Source: a gamma proteobacterium HTCC2207 (GTDB lineage Bacteria > Pseudomonadota > Gammaproteobacteria > Pseudomonadales > Porticoccaceae). From it: a stretch of 64,000 nucleotides of DNA. The notes beneath the pieces are model-generated. The model was not told the origin of the DNA and did no database searches. It worked only from the letters and a program-made list of their open reading frames with translations. The stretch lies in assembly GCA_000153445.1 (NCBI GenBank), contig CH672397.1, positions 416,930 through 480,929 on the forward strand, written 5' to 3'. Below are positions 36,894 to 47,200 of this stretch, one piece after another. A program made the position numbers and the translations under genes. Position 1 is the stretch's first letter; every line of letters begins with the position of its first letter.

Positions 36894-39665
36894 ATGCTGC
36901 CAGCACTTATAGATATCAGCCTCTTCCGTGACGCTATAGAGCGTGACTGCTTGATCCTGACGCCGAATCAACGACTGGCAGCAAAGATCACTCAAGCCTG
37001 GGGCGAGCAGATCAGCGCTGATCTAACTCAAAGCTGTTCCGCCTGGAAACAACCCCGTGTCTATTCGGTGGATCACTGGTTAAGAGCTTGCTGGGACGAG
37101 TTGCAGGATCAAAATCACTCATTGGTTCGTGGCCTAGCTATAGTCGGCACTCAACAGAGTCGCTACTACTGGGAACGAGCGATTGCCGACGATGGCCTCG
37201 AGCAGCCGGTTAACTTTGTCAAGCTGGCTGGCGATACATTAAAGGCATTAGAGAACTGGAACCTTAGGGCTGATCAGGTGCCAGGTGAAAACCCCTCCGT
37301 CGAATACTTTAAACGCTGGAGTGGTCGTTTCGATGAGCTATTGCGGCGCAATAAACTGCTTACCATTCAGCGCAGTTGGCAGCTGGTTGGGCAGGGTTTT
37401 GATTGCTCTGCGCTGAATCGTGAAGCTGAAATTATGGTTTATGGGTTTCAATCTACACCACCGCTACAGGCGGCACTAATCGCCACTGCGAGCAGTCAGG
37501 TTACCCGTCTAGAGTCTGTTAACTCCTCGACCGAAGTGGTGCGGATTGAAGCTGAGGATTCTCCGCAAGAATTACGCTTGGCCGCAAGCTGGGCAGCGCA
37601 GCAGCTAAAGATCAATCCTGAGCAGCGTATAGGTATTGTAGTGCCTGAGCTGAATAGCTCACTGCAGCGGGTCGCGCGAGTGGTCAATGAGGCGCTCAAT
37701 ACCGTCGACAATAATACCAGCCTTGAAAACCCAGACGGCGTCAAGGTTATCGCTAATATCTCTGCCGGCACAGCGCTGCGCGACACGCCAATGGTGCACA
37801 GTGCCCTGCTAATGATTGGCCTGTTAAAAGATAAACGCCCACTCAGTGAATGGTTGCATCTACTCTACTCACCCTACTCCGCATTTGATCAGCTGCCACT
37901 GAGCTTTCGCGCTGACAGTGAAATACAGCTGCGTAAACGCAATCGTTTTGACTTTAGTCTAAGTCAGTTTATTACGGCAGTGACGCCTAAACATAAGAGC
38001 AATGATGACGGTCTTGATAATAAAGACAATCAACTGGATGAATCGGACGCCCTGAACCCATTGAGACATATGCGTGACTATGAGCGCCGCCAAATTAACA
38101 GCCAACAGAGTTTTGCCGCCTGGGGCGAATTCTTTGTCGGCTACCTAACGGATCTCGGCTGGCCCGGCAAACGCACAGCCAACAGTATTGAATATCAACA
38201 GCGCCAACATTGGAATCGACTGTTGGAACAGTTTACCGGCCTCGATAATCTGGGTATTGAAGTGGGTCTTTCTACCGCCTTTAAACATCTGCAACAGCTG
38301 GCACAGGATTCTGTGTTTCATCCACAGACTGCTGACGCGCCGCTGCAGATACTGGGCCTACTCGAGGGATCCGGATTGCGCTTTGATCAGCTCTGGATTG
38401 TCGATATGCACAGCCAGAACTTTCCGGCATCAGTGGCGATTAACCAATTGCTGCCTGCGGAGTTTCAGCGCCTGCATCAAATGCCCCACAGCCTGCCGGA
38501 ACGCGAGCTGGAGATTGCCAATCAACTATTACAGAGTTACAAAAATAATAGTGGCCGTTTAATTGTTAGCCACCCAAAAATACGCGGTGAAGAGCAGCTC
38601 GACCCCAGCCCGCTTATCAGCGACATTCCGCTGGGTAGCCATAAGGTTCTTAATAGCCATAAGCTTTTTGACAGCCCACAGCCCCATCCACCTTGGCTCT
38701 ATCAAGACTATCAGTGTCAGCTACTGGCTGATCAAGCGCCGCCCTACAGCCCGAGATTAGAAACCATTCGCGGCGGCAGCAACTTGCTAAAAAACCAATC
38801 GATCTGCCCCTTTAATGCCTTTGTCACCCATAGGCTAAAAGCTGAGCCGTTAGAGGAGCCCAGCCAGGGTTTGTCGGCCCTGGATCGCGGTTCACTGTTG
38901 CATGAGATCCTTTTTCGCCTCTGGGGCATCTGGAAAACCTCCGCCACATTGCAGGCCCTGAGTGATCAGCAGCTTCAGCAACAGCTGGCTACGACTATTG
39001 AGCAAACTCTCACAGAGTGGGCCCCCCGCCATCCAATTCTTCGCGGCGATCGCTTCCGCGGGCTCGAGCAACAGCGTTTGGAAAAACTCCTGACTCAGTG
39101 GCTCGAAGAAGAAAAGCTGCGCCCGCCCTTTGAAGTGGTGGAATTGGAGAGCAAAAACAGCGTGCGATTTGGCGATCTAGAAATTAACTTGCGCCTAGAT
39201 CGTGTGGATCAGATTGGCGACAAGCTGCTAATTATTGACTACAAGTCCGGCGCCGTAAAAGAATCCAGTTGGAGTGGTACTCGGCCTGTGGATCCTCAGT
39301 TACCTCTCTATGTACTGGCCAGTAATCCCCGCGCCAATGGCTGTGCCTTTGCCCAGATCAAAGGCGGCAAGATCAAGTTTGTCGGCAGTACTGACAGCAA
39401 ATTTTTAGCCAGTGAAAAAGTCACTGGCGATACTGACCTCTCCCAGCAGTGGGCAGAACAGATTGATGCTTGGCAGAGCGCCTTAAGTAATCTCGCCGAT
39501 GAATTTGTTAACGGCCATGCCAGTGTTGAAGTCTACGATCAGACTCAGTTTGGTTATCAGGATTATCTACTGCCATTAAATCGCTGGTCTGAAGAGGCCG
39601 ATATCAATGCCGAAGTGACGGGTTCTATCAATACTACTGGCATTAGCGGAGAGCCCAGCCAATGA
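36894..39665 (+). CDS. AddB-like DNA repair protein with C-terminal PD-(D/E)XK nuclease
   Basis: 923 residues. It begins ILTPNQRLAAKITQAW, resembling the AddB/RecB-nuclease helicase-like fold without a P-loop. The C-terminal nuclease domain runs from about 630 to 860: NQSICPFNAFVTHRL, GSLLHEILFRLWG and the catalytic LRLDRVDQIGDKLLIIDYKSG. It belongs to the family of probable DNA repair proteins found beside an AddA-like helicase in Proteobacteria. It would process double-strand ends with the next gene, whose start overlaps its stop by 4 bases (translational coupling). A duplicated SHK segment at about residues 583-594 is a local repeat. Confidence 0.85.
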   Translation: MLPALIDISLFRDAIERDCLILTPNQRLAAKITQAWGEQISADLTQSCSAWKQPRVYSVDHWLRACWDELQDQNHSLVRGLAIVGTQQSRYYWERAIADDGLEQPVNFVKLAGDTLKALENWNLRADQVPGENPSVEYFKRWSGRFDELLRRNKLLTIQRSWQLVGQGFDCSALNREAEIMVYGFQSTPPLQAALIATASSQVTRLESVNSSTEVVRIEAEDSPQELRLAASWAAQQLKINPEQRIGIVVPELNSSLQRVARVVNEALNTVDNNTSLENPDGVKVIANISAGTALRDTPMVHSALLMIGLLKDKRPLSEWLHLLYSPYSAFDQLPLSFRADSEIQLRKRNRFDFSLSQFITAVTPKHKSNDDGLDNKDNQLDESDALNPLRHMRDYERRQINSQQSFAAWGEFFVGYLTDLGWPGKRTANSIEYQQRQHWNRLLEQFTGLDNLGIEVGLSTAFKHLQQLAQDSVFHPQTADAPLQILGLLEGSGLRFDQLWIVDMHSQNFPASVAINQLLPAEFQRLHQMPHSLPERELEIANQLLQSYKNNSGRLIVSHPKIRGEEQLDPSPLISDIPLGSHKVLNSHKLFDSPQPHPPWLYQDYQCQLLADQAPPYSPRLETIRGGSNLLKNQSICPFNAFVTHRLKAEPLEEPSQGLSALDRGSLLHEILFRLWGIWKTSATLQALSDQQLQQQLATTIEQTLTEWAPRHPILRGDRFRGLEQQRLEKLLTQWLEEEKLRPPFEVVELESKNSVRFGDLEINLRLDRVDQIGDKLLIIDYKSGAVKESSWSGTRPVDPQLPLYVLASNPRANGCAFAQIKGGKIKFVGSTDSKFLASEKVTGDTDLSQQWAEQIDAWQSALSNLADEFVNGHASVEVYDQTQFGYQDYLLPLNRWSEEADINAEVTGSINTTGISGEPSQ

Positions 39666-42600
39666 CTGAGATTGCCGATCTGCAACAGCGCCGCCAAGCG
39701 CTAGATCCCTCCCAGAGCTTTATTGTCTCTGCTCCGGCGGGCTCGGGAAAAACAGGACTCATTACTCAGCGGGTTTTGCGCTTGCTCTGCACTGTGGAAA
39801 ATCCTGAGGAAATTCTTAGCATTACCTTCACCCGCAAAGCCGCGCGCGAGATGGCCAGCCGTATTCACAGTGCACTGCGTCAGGCGGCTTACACGCCGCG
39901 CCCTGACAATGAGTATGAGGCCCAGACCTGGGACTTGGCCGCTGCTGCAGTTGAGCGCAACCGACAGCTGGGTTGGAACCTGTTGGATATGCCCGGCCGT
40001 CTGCGTATTCAAACTATCGATGGTTTCTGCCGCTATATTGCCAGTCAGTTTGCTCTTGAAACCAAATTTGGCCCTATCCCAGAGCCCAGCGAACAGCCGC
40101 AAATTCATTATCAAAGCGCAGCCCGAGCGCTGTTGGATAAAATCGAGGAAGCTGGCCCAGTTGCCGAACAACTGGCTGTAATACTGGTCCACACCGGCAA
40201 TGATATGGCGCGCTGCGAAACCCTGCTCTCAGAATTACTCGGCAAGCGCGAGCAGTGGTTGCCGCTAATTTACGATGCGGGCAAAAACAGTCAGTATTTC
40301 CAGCAGGTCATAGAACAGGTTGTGGCTGATAATCTGCTGGAGCTGGATGAGGCATTACAGCCCGTCGCCGGCGAATTTATCGCGCTAATAGATTTTGCCG
40401 TGCAACATATTGCCCCCAAGGACAACCTTGCCCTAAGCCAGCTAGGCAGCTTTAGCGAACTGCCTGAAATCGGGCTTGAAGGGGTCGCTCAGTGGAAACT
40501 GATCCTCGGTCTACTGGTGACCAAAAGTAATGAGCCACGTAAGACCATTAATGTTAAGCAGGGATTTCCCAGCGATCAAAAAGAGATTAAGGCACGGATC
40601 ATAGTGCTTCTCGACTGGTGTCGTGAGCGCCCTGAACTGAATGAAATTATCGCCAATGTAATGCATCTGCCCGATGCTGAGATCGATCAATCTCAGCAGA
40701 AAATGCTCGATGCCCTAGGTTTTCTGCTGCCGTTATTAGCGGCGCAACTGGATGTAATTTTTCAGCAGCAGGGTCAATGTGATTACCCAGCAATTACCCT
40801 CGCGGCGTTAAATGCCCTGGAACCCGAAGCTGGGGATGGCGTGGTGTCCGATATTACCCTGCGTCTCGACTATCAGTTGCGTCATATTCTAGTAGATGAG
40901 TTTCAGGATACCTCTGCGGCACAGATCAAACTGCTTGAGCAGCTAATAGGCGGCTGGCAGCCGGACGATGGCCGCACACTGTTTTTAGTGGGTGACGCGA
41001 TGCAATCCCTCTATGGTTTTCGCAATGCCAATGTTGGATTGTTTCTCAATGCCCAGCGCCATCCAGTGGGACCCGTTCAGTGTAGACCTCTGACATTAAG
41101 CTCTAACTTTCGCTCCCAGCTAGGCATTATTGAATGGGTCAACAGCGCCTTCACTGACGCTTTCCCGGCCCATGCTGATATTAGCCGCGGCGCTATTCCC
41201 TACTCGCCCTCGGTTGCGGTGAAGGCCGCTGACAATGCACAGTCGGTCAGCTTTCAGGGTTTTTCTGGCGATAATCACAAGCTTGATGAGGCCGCCTATA
41301 TAGCCAAGCTGTGCAGTGATTTGCGCGATCACAAACCAGATGAGTCTATAGCCATACTGGTGCGCGGGCGCGGCCATCTGCGCAGTATTATCCCCGCATT
41401 GCGGGAAGCCAAACTGTTCTGGCAAGCGATTGATATTACGCCACTGGCCAGCAGAATGCCGGTGATTGATCTGCTGTCATTGACCCGCGCCCTGCTTTCA
41501 CCAGCGGATAAAATTGCTTGGTTGGCAGTGTTGCGTGCCCCCTTTTGTGGGCTTAGCCTAGGGGACCTATTAGCTGTGGCCAATAGCCTTGGTGACAATA
41601 AAGAAAATCCCCACAAGCCAAATAATGCGGTATTGGCCCAGCTAATCGAGTTGCTAGGTGTCTCAGCGTCTCAGCTCCATCTCAGCCATCTCAGCCAAGA
41701 TGGCCAGCAATGCCTCCAGCGCATTGTTCCTCTTCTCGAATCCGCCTGGGCCAATCGTGGTCGCACTAATTTGCGTGCGAGCGTCGAACAGCTGTGGATC
41801 GATTTGGGTGGTCCGGCTACGCTTAAAGACAGTGCCGATCTCAGCGACGCCCGCAGCTATTTAGATCTATTGGAGAACTGGCAAACCGGGGCAACAGTTA
41901 GCGACTGGAACAGTTTTAAACTGGCGGTGGACAAACTCTATGCCGCGCCTTCCCCCGATGATGGCGGTTCAGATAATACCGACGGCAGTCAAAAGTCCGT
42001 TATTCAGATTATGACCATTCACAAAGCTAAGGGGCTGGAATTTGACCATGTTATTTTGCCCGGTCTCAGTCGCGGCTCCGGTTCGGATAAAAAGCAATTA
42101 ATGCGCTGGCAACAGCATATAGATGAGCACAGTGATTCCTCATTAATTATGGCGCCACTGGGTGCTCACGATGAGGAAGATGACAGTGTCTACAGTTATC
42201 TAAAGCGTGAAGACAGTCTTAAAACTCGCCTCGAGAGCACTCGCGTTCTCTATGTGGCTGCAACCCGAGCGGTGCGCCGGCTCTATCTCTGCGGTGCGGT
42301 TAAACAACTGAAAAATGGTCAATGGCAACCCACAGGCAAAACCACGTTGTTGACACCGATCTGGAAAAGTATTGAGACCGGTCTGGATCAAGGGCTCTAC
42401 GCGGTGCAACAGAGTGCTACGGAGCTTGCCGATAAGGACAGTAAAGAAGTCCCTAGTTTGCGCCATATTCGGCGTTTGGACGGCCAGTTTCAGTCGCCAC
42501 AGAGACCGGATACTAGTGCCAATCTTGGCACTCCTGAAACCTCTGCCGAAACAGGTAGTGATATTGATAGTAGCCTCTCCAGTCGCGCTCGCTCCATGGG

Positions 42601-43105
42601 TACGGTGTTGCACAGAACCCTCAAACAACTAGCCAATGAGGGTGTCGAGCAGTGGCCTGAGTCACGCATTAGCCAGTTGCCGGCAACTTGGGGCGCTCAG
42701 CTTAAAGAGCTTGGTATGCTCGCCAGACCTGATGAATTAAAAAGTTTACTAGACGCCGTTAACAGCATGCTTGCCGATCAGCGCGGTCGCTGGATTCTGC
42801 AGCATCATGAGCAGGCACAGTGTGAGCAGGCGCTGGGCTATAGATATAGCGATCGCGGCCATGTGGGCACCTCGGTGATTGACAGAACTTTCGTCGAGAA
42901 TGGCACCCGCTGGATTATTGATTACAAACTCTCTCAACCTGCAGAGGGGGAGTCAGAAACGCAATTTATTGTTCGTCAGAGCAGTGCCTACAGCGCCCAA
43001 CTTAGCCATTACGCCAAACTCTATCGCAGCATGCAGGCAAATCCGGTTCACTGTGCTCTGTATTTTCCACAAATCCCCATGTTTATTGAGCTTGAAGCCG
43101 AATAG
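39662..43105 (+). CDS. AddA-like UvrD/Rep-family helicase-nuclease
   Basis: 1147 residues. Superfamily 1 motifs in order: FIVSAPAGSGKTGLITQRVL (Walker A), ILSITFTRKAAREMASRI (Ia), LRIQTIDGFCRYIA, ILVDEFQDTSAAQI (Walker B), FLVGDAMQSLYGFRNANVG (III), LSSNFRSQ (IV), IMTIHKAKGLEFDHVILPGL (V) and LYVAATRAVRRLYL (VI). The C-terminus carries a RecB-type nuclease core (GYRYSDRGHVGTSVIDR, RWIIDYKLSQP). It should unwind and degrade broken DNA ends with the AddB-like partner for recombination, taking the place of RecBCD. Whether this genome also has RecBCD cannot be seen. Confidence 0.9.
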   Translation: MTEIADLQQRRQALDPSQSFIVSAPAGSGKTGLITQRVLRLLCTVENPEEILSITFTRKAAREMASRIHSALRQAAYTPRPDNEYEAQTWDLAAAAVERNRQLGWNLLDMPGRLRIQTIDGFCRYIASQFALETKFGPIPEPSEQPQIHYQSAARALLDKIEEAGPVAEQLAVILVHTGNDMARCETLLSELLGKREQWLPLIYDAGKNSQYFQQVIEQVVADNLLELDEALQPVAGEFIALIDFAVQHIAPKDNLALSQLGSFSELPEIGLEGVAQWKLILGLLVTKSNEPRKTINVKQGFPSDQKEIKARIIVLLDWCRERPELNEIIANVMHLPDAEIDQSQQKMLDALGFLLPLLAAQLDVIFQQQGQCDYPAITLAALNALEPEAGDGVVSDITLRLDYQLRHILVDEFQDTSAAQIKLLEQLIGGWQPDDGRTLFLVGDAMQSLYGFRNANVGLFLNAQRHPVGPVQCRPLTLSSNFRSQLGIIEWVNSAFTDAFPAHADISRGAIPYSPSVAVKAADNAQSVSFQGFSGDNHKLDEAAYIAKLCSDLRDHKPDESIAILVRGRGHLRSIIPALREAKLFWQAIDITPLASRMPVIDLLSLTRALLSPADKIAWLAVLRAPFCGLSLGDLLAVANSLGDNKENPHKPNNAVLAQLIELLGVSASQLHLSHLSQDGQQCLQRIVPLLESAWANRGRTNLRASVEQLWIDLGGPATLKDSADLSDARSYLDLLENWQTGATVSDWNSFKLAVDKLYAAPSPDDGGSDNTDGSQKSVIQIMTIHKAKGLEFDHVILPGLSRGSGSDKKQLMRWQQHIDEHSDSSLIMAPLGAHDEEDDSVYSYLKREDSLKTRLESTRVLYVAATRAVRRLYLCGAVKQLKNGQWQPTGKTTLLTPIWKSIETGLDQGLYAVQQSATELADKDSKEVPSLRHIRRLDGQFQSPQRPDTSANLGTPETSAETGSDIDSSLSSRARSMGTVLHRTLKQLANEGVEQWPESRISQLPATWGAQLKELGMLARPDELKSLLDAVNSMLADQRGRWILQHHEQAQCEQALGYRYSDRGHVGTSVIDRTFVENGTRWIIDYKLSQPAEGESETQFIVRQSSAYSAQLSHYAKLYRSMQANPVHCALYFPQIPMFIELEAE

Positions 43106-43176
43106 CCTTCAAAAGCCAGTAGATTTAAGTACAATGGATGATCTTTCAAAAAACGACATTAGTTAGGAACTTGAGC

Positions 43177-44244
43177 ATGGATTCACAGGCTGTAGAAAAT
43201 ATTAATATCGAACCACCAGTGGTTCTGATTACCCCAGCGGAATTGAAGAGTGAAATCCCGCTGAGTGACAAAGCCCGAGAGGTCATCTCTAAGGGTCGTA
43301 AAAATATCGAGAACATACTAGAGCGCAAAGATCATCGCCTAATGGTTGTAGTGGGTCCCTGCTCTATCCACGATCTTAAGGCCGCTCATGACTATGCCAA
43401 CAGACTCAAAGCCCTAGAAGAGAAAGTCGGCGATACACTGCTGATTGTTATGCGCGTGTATTTTGAAAAGCCCCGCACCACCACCGGTTGGAAAGGCTTG
43501 ATCAACGATCCATTTATGAATGACTCATTTAAGATTACCGATGGTCTGCATATTGGTCGTCAGCTGCTGCACGATATTTTGGAAATTGGCCTGCCCACTG
43601 CCACCGAAGCACTGGATCCCATTTCACCTCAGTATCTGCAAGACTTGATAGCCTGGTCGGCGATTGGTGCACGCACCACAGAATCTCAGACTCACCGAGA
43701 GATGGCCTCTGGCCTGTCCTCGTCTATTGGTTTTAAAAATGGTACCGATGGCAGCTTGACCGTAGCCATCAATGCCTTGCAGTCAGTTTCAAGCCCACAC
43801 CGTTTTTTAGGCATTAATTCAGACGGCAATGTCTCGATTGTTACGACTAAAGGCAATCCCTACGCCCATGTCGTTTTGCGCGGCGGCAATGGCAAGCCTA
43901 ACTATGATTCGGTTAGCGTTTCAATTTGCGAGCAGGAGCTCGTTGCCGCCGGTATCGATGCCAATATCATGGTTGACTGCAGTCACGCCAATTCCAATAA
44001 AGACCACAATCTGCAGCCTTTGGTGCTGGATAATGTTGCCAACCAGATCGTCGAAGGCAATAAGTCAATTATTGGTGTGATGCTGGAGAGTAATATCAAT
44101 GCGGGTAATCAGAAGCTCTCAAGTAATCCAGATGATATGGACTACGGTGTCTCAGTAACTGATGCCTGTATCGACTGGGAAACCACGGAAAGAACATTGA
44201 TCTCAATGGCAGATAAATTACGCGATGTTTTAAAAACCCGCTAA
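43177..44244 (+). CDS. aroF: 3-deoxy-7-phosphoheptulonate synthase (class I, AroF-like)
   Basis: 355 residues from the ATG at 43177, with AGGA nine bases upstream; a frame from 43138 adds 13 residues. Class I DAHP synthase motifs: VVVGPCSIHDLKAAHDYA, MRVYFEKPRTTTGWKGLI, WSAIGARTTESQTHREMASG, HVVLRGGNGKPNYD and MVDCSHANSNKDHNLQP. It condenses phosphoenolpyruvate and erythrose-4-phosphate in the first shikimate step. The VDCSHANSNKD and YGVSVTDACIDWE stretches are closer to E. coli AroF (tyrosine-sensitive) than to AroG, though feedback type is not proven. A terminator follows. Confidence 0.93.
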   Translation: MDSQAVENINIEPPVVLITPAELKSEIPLSDKAREVISKGRKNIENILERKDHRLMVVVGPCSIHDLKAAHDYANRLKALEEKVGDTLLIVMRVYFEKPRTTTGWKGLINDPFMNDSFKITDGLHIGRQLLHDILEIGLPTATEALDPISPQYLQDLIAWSAIGARTTESQTHREMASGLSSSIGFKNGTDGSLTVAINALQSVSSPHRFLGINSDGNVSIVTTKGNPYAHVVLRGGNGKPNYDSVSVSICEQELVAAGIDANIMVDCSHANSNKDHNLQPLVLDNVANQIVEGNKSIIGVMLESNINAGNQKLSSNPDDMDYGVSVTDACIDWETTERTLISMADKLRDVLKTR

Positions 44245-44266
44245 GCTTTTTTGTATTATTGAGTTC

Positions 44267-44303
44267 AAAAAGCCCCTGCTCTGTATAGATCTGGGGCTTT
44301 TTT
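44267..44303 (+). terminator. Rho-independent terminator after the DAHP synthase gene
   Basis: AAAAAGCCCC (44267-44276) pairs with GGGGCTTTTT (44293-44302), ending in six T residues. Confidence 0.9.
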
Positions 44304-44423
44304 ATAGCCGTACCTCTATCACTACATCAGTTCTAGATACCACAGAACGACTCGCCCTAAGCTGCATAACAGGGTATTGTTAAACAAAGTTTATACTCCC
44401 AACCACTAACGTTTAAGAGCACT

Positions 44424-45119
44424 ATGATTAGATTACTGTTACTCGTCGCGATTATCTTTTCAATCTGGTACTGGTGGACAACGGTCACCCGTCTACCCCA
44501 AGAAAAACGCCGTGCGTTTTTGTGGCGCAGCGCCTTTTGGTTGGTACTTGGCGCATCGGTCATGCTGGTAGCGACTGGCCGCATGCACTGGCTTGGCGCT
44601 GGTCTTGCTGTGCTGGTGCCAGTGCTTAAAGGTGCCTTCGCAGTGGGGGTTCGTGCCCTGCCTCTCCTGCAAATGTTAAGCCGCTTCAAAACGAGCCCCT
44701 CGCAATTTCGCACTAAATCATTGGCCGTGGAAGTCAATTTTTCCACCCGCCATATGGATGGTGAAGTGTTAGATGGCGAGTTTGCCGGACGTCGCCTCTC
44801 TGAGCTAAGTGCCGATGAAGCTAAAGTCCTGAGTGACAGTTTGCGTGAGACAGACCGCGAATCCTATGTGTTGTTGCAGGCCTATCTAATGCGCAATGGT
44901 CGTGGCGGTGATGAACAGTCCCAGCAGGATTCCACATCAACGCGCTTTTCTGATTTATCCAATGAAGAGGCGCTGAAAATTTTGGGCCTAGAGCCCGGTG
45001 CCTCTAAAGAAGATATTGGCAAAGCGCATAAGAGACTGATGCAGCGCTTACATCCGGATCGCGGTGGCAGCGATTATCTAGCGGCTAAAATCAATGCGGC
45101 TAAAGATCAGTTGCTCTAA
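44424..45119 (+). CDS. Membrane-anchored J-domain protein
   Basis: 231 residues. Two or three N-terminal membrane segments (LLLLVAIIFSIWYWW; FWLVLGASVMLVAT; LGAGLAVLVPVLKGAFAVG) are followed by a cytoplasmic part and a C-terminal J domain (about 175-231) with ALKILGLEPGASKEDIGKAH and the HPD tripeptide in RLHPDRGGSD. The arrangement, with a membrane anchor at one end and J domain at the other, is like Tim14/Pam18 and some bacterial DjlA/DjlC relatives. It would recruit DnaK to the inner membrane. An ABC exporter gene begins 63 bases downstream. Confidence 0.85.
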   Translation: MIRLLLLVAIIFSIWYWWTTVTRLPQEKRRAFLWRSAFWLVLGASVMLVATGRMHWLGAGLAVLVPVLKGAFAVGVRALPLLQMLSRFKTSPSQFRTKSLAVEVNFSTRHMDGEVLDGEFAGRRLSELSADEAKVLSDSLRETDRESYVLLQAYLMRNGRGGDEQSQQDSTSTRFSDLSNEEALKILGLEPGASKEDIGKAHKRLMQRLHPDRGGSDYLAAKINAAKDQLL

Positions 45120-45182
45120 GCGACGCAGCCGATCCCCAAAATAAAAATGCGGGTATAAGTAACCCGAGAGACTGAGCAACCT

Positions 45183-46997
45183 ATGCGCCACAGGCAAGAC
45201 TTTGATCCTGATAAAAAAATTAACTGGAAACTATTCCAGATTATCTGGCCCTATCTGCTGGAGTATAAGTTTCGCATCGGTTTAGCCGTTGCCTGTCTAG
45301 TGCTGTCTAAAGCCGCCAGTGTATACGGTCCCTTCTTACTGAAAGATATAGTGGATACGCTTAGTCCTGCCGCGAGTTTAGAAAGTGCTCCAAGCCTTCC
45401 CAGTTTTTTAGTCGTGCCTATCGGATTAGTTTTGGCTTATGGGTTTGCGCGCTTTTCGATGATTATTCTCGGCGAGATTCGCGATACGGTCTTTGGTCGC
45501 GTAACTGAACGGGCTATGCGCCGCGTCGGCCTACAAGTATTTATCCATGTGCACAACCTTGATCTCGACTTTCACCTCAATCGTCGCACCGGTGGATTGG
45601 CTCGCGATATAGATCGGGGTACCAGCGGTATCAGCTTTTTGATGCGCTTCTTTGTGTTTAATATTGCCCCCACGTTAATTGAAATTGCGCTGGTTATTGG
45701 CCTGTTGTTCTATAACTACGGCATAGAGTTTGCCGCGATCACTATGGTTTCAGTGGTTATGTATATTCTCTTTTCACTGGTCACCACTGACTGGCGTACC
45801 CAGTTTGTTCGAGAAGCGAATAAAGCTGACTCGGCCGCCAACACCCGATCCATCGACAGCTTGCTAAACTATGAAACGGTTAAATATTTCACCAATGAAA
45901 AATATGAAGCGCGGCTCTATGACCTTGCCCTAGAAGATTGGGAAACAGCTCGGCGTAAAAACCGCCTATCACTGCTTTCCCTTAATGGCGGCCAAGCGCT
46001 GATTATTACCGTCGCCATGACTGCAATGATGTGGCTCGCCGCCCAGCGAGTGACCGATGGCATTATGACTATCGGCGACTTCGTGCTGATCAATGCCTTT
46101 ATGATGCAGCTGTTTATGCCCCTCAACTTTCTCGGCTTTGTCTATCGTGAAATTAAAGGCTCAATGGCCAATATAGAAAATATGTTCGATTTGATGGCGC
46201 TCAGTAGCAAAGTCACCGACCTGGCCGATGCCGCAGAACTAAAAGTGACTCAGGGGCATATTCGCTTCGATCAGATCTGCTTCGACTACCAGTCAGATCG
46301 GCAGATATTAAAAAATATTAGTTTTGATATAAAGCCGGGTGAAAAAGTCGCGATAGTGGGCGCTAGCGGCGCAGGCAAGTCAACATTGGTAAAACTATTA
46401 TTTCGCTTTTACGATCCAACTCAGGGCCGTATTACCATCGACGGTCAGGATATTCGTATGGTTTCTCAGGAATCTCTCCGTGGGGCCATAGGAATAGTGC
46501 CTCAGGACACGGTGCTATTTAACAGCAGCATCTTTGACAATATTCGCTATGGTAAACCTGAGGCCAGCGATGAAGACGTTCATAATGCCATCCGTATGGC
46601 CCACCTAGAGACCTTTATTAAGCAGTTACCGGATGGTGTGAATACCATGGTGGGTGAGCGCGGCTTAAAATTATCCGGTGGCGAAAAGCAGCGTGTAGCC
46701 ATTGCCAGAACCATTCTTAAGCGACCGCCGATTTTACTCTTCGATGAGGCCACCTCGTCACTGGACAGCAAATCAGAGCGCTCTATTTTAGCGGCTCTCC
46801 GAGAAATTGCCGAGGGCCATACCAGCCTGGTTATTGCTCATCGCCTGTCAACTATTGTTGATGCTGACAGGATCGTGGTGCTCGATCAGGGAACCATTGT
46901 CGAGCAGGGAAATCATGAGCAATTGCTAGCCCTTGACGGCCGCTATGCTGACCTCTGGTCTAGCCAGCTTAGATCGACCCAACTAATGCCAGAGTGA
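45183..46997 (+). CDS. ABC transporter, fused permease and ATPase (ATM1/MsbA-like exporter)
   Basis: 604 residues, a half-transporter. The N-terminal six-helix domain (about 30-320) contains RTGGLARDIDRGTSGISFL and VKYFTNEKYEARLYD, the latter pattern typical of ATM1-type mitochondrial/heavy-metal exporters (ABCB7 group). The ATPase domain has GASGAGKSTLVKLLFRFYDP (Walker A), GIVPQDTVLFN (Q-loop), LSGGEKQRVAIART (signature) and PPILLFDEATSSLDS (Walker B). ATM1-type proteins export glutathione-linked sulfur or metal compounds; that assignment is by family only. Confidence 0.9.
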   Translation: MRHRQDFDPDKKINWKLFQIIWPYLLEYKFRIGLAVACLVLSKAASVYGPFLLKDIVDTLSPAASLESAPSLPSFLVVPIGLVLAYGFARFSMIILGEIRDTVFGRVTERAMRRVGLQVFIHVHNLDLDFHLNRRTGGLARDIDRGTSGISFLMRFFVFNIAPTLIEIALVIGLLFYNYGIEFAAITMVSVVMYILFSLVTTDWRTQFVREANKADSAANTRSIDSLLNYETVKYFTNEKYEARLYDLALEDWETARRKNRLSLLSLNGGQALIITVAMTAMMWLAAQRVTDGIMTIGDFVLINAFMMQLFMPLNFLGFVYREIKGSMANIENMFDLMALSSKVTDLADAAELKVTQGHIRFDQICFDYQSDRQILKNISFDIKPGEKVAIVGASGAGKSTLVKLLFRFYDPTQGRITIDGQDIRMVSQESLRGAIGIVPQDTVLFNSSIFDNIRYGKPEASDEDVHNAIRMAHLETFIKQLPDGVNTMVGERGLKLSGGEKQRVAIARTILKRPPILLFDEATSSLDSKSERSILAALREIAEGHTSLVIAHRLSTIVDADRIVVLDQGTIVEQGNHEQLLALDGRYADLWSSQLRSTQLMPE

Positions 46998-47200
46998 TAA
47001 CTCGGCCATTTAAAGAGGGCTCGTTAAAGACAGTCCGTTAAGGAAAGCCAGGTTAAATTCTCCTCTGAGAGCCCTATCGCGGGACCAACCCCTCCCAGTT
47101 CGATTAAAACTGTTAACCAGTTCGCACAATTCATTTCAGACGGTTGCGGTACCTCGGCCAGAGCATAGAATCGCTCCAATCGTAATCAATAAGTGTTGGC

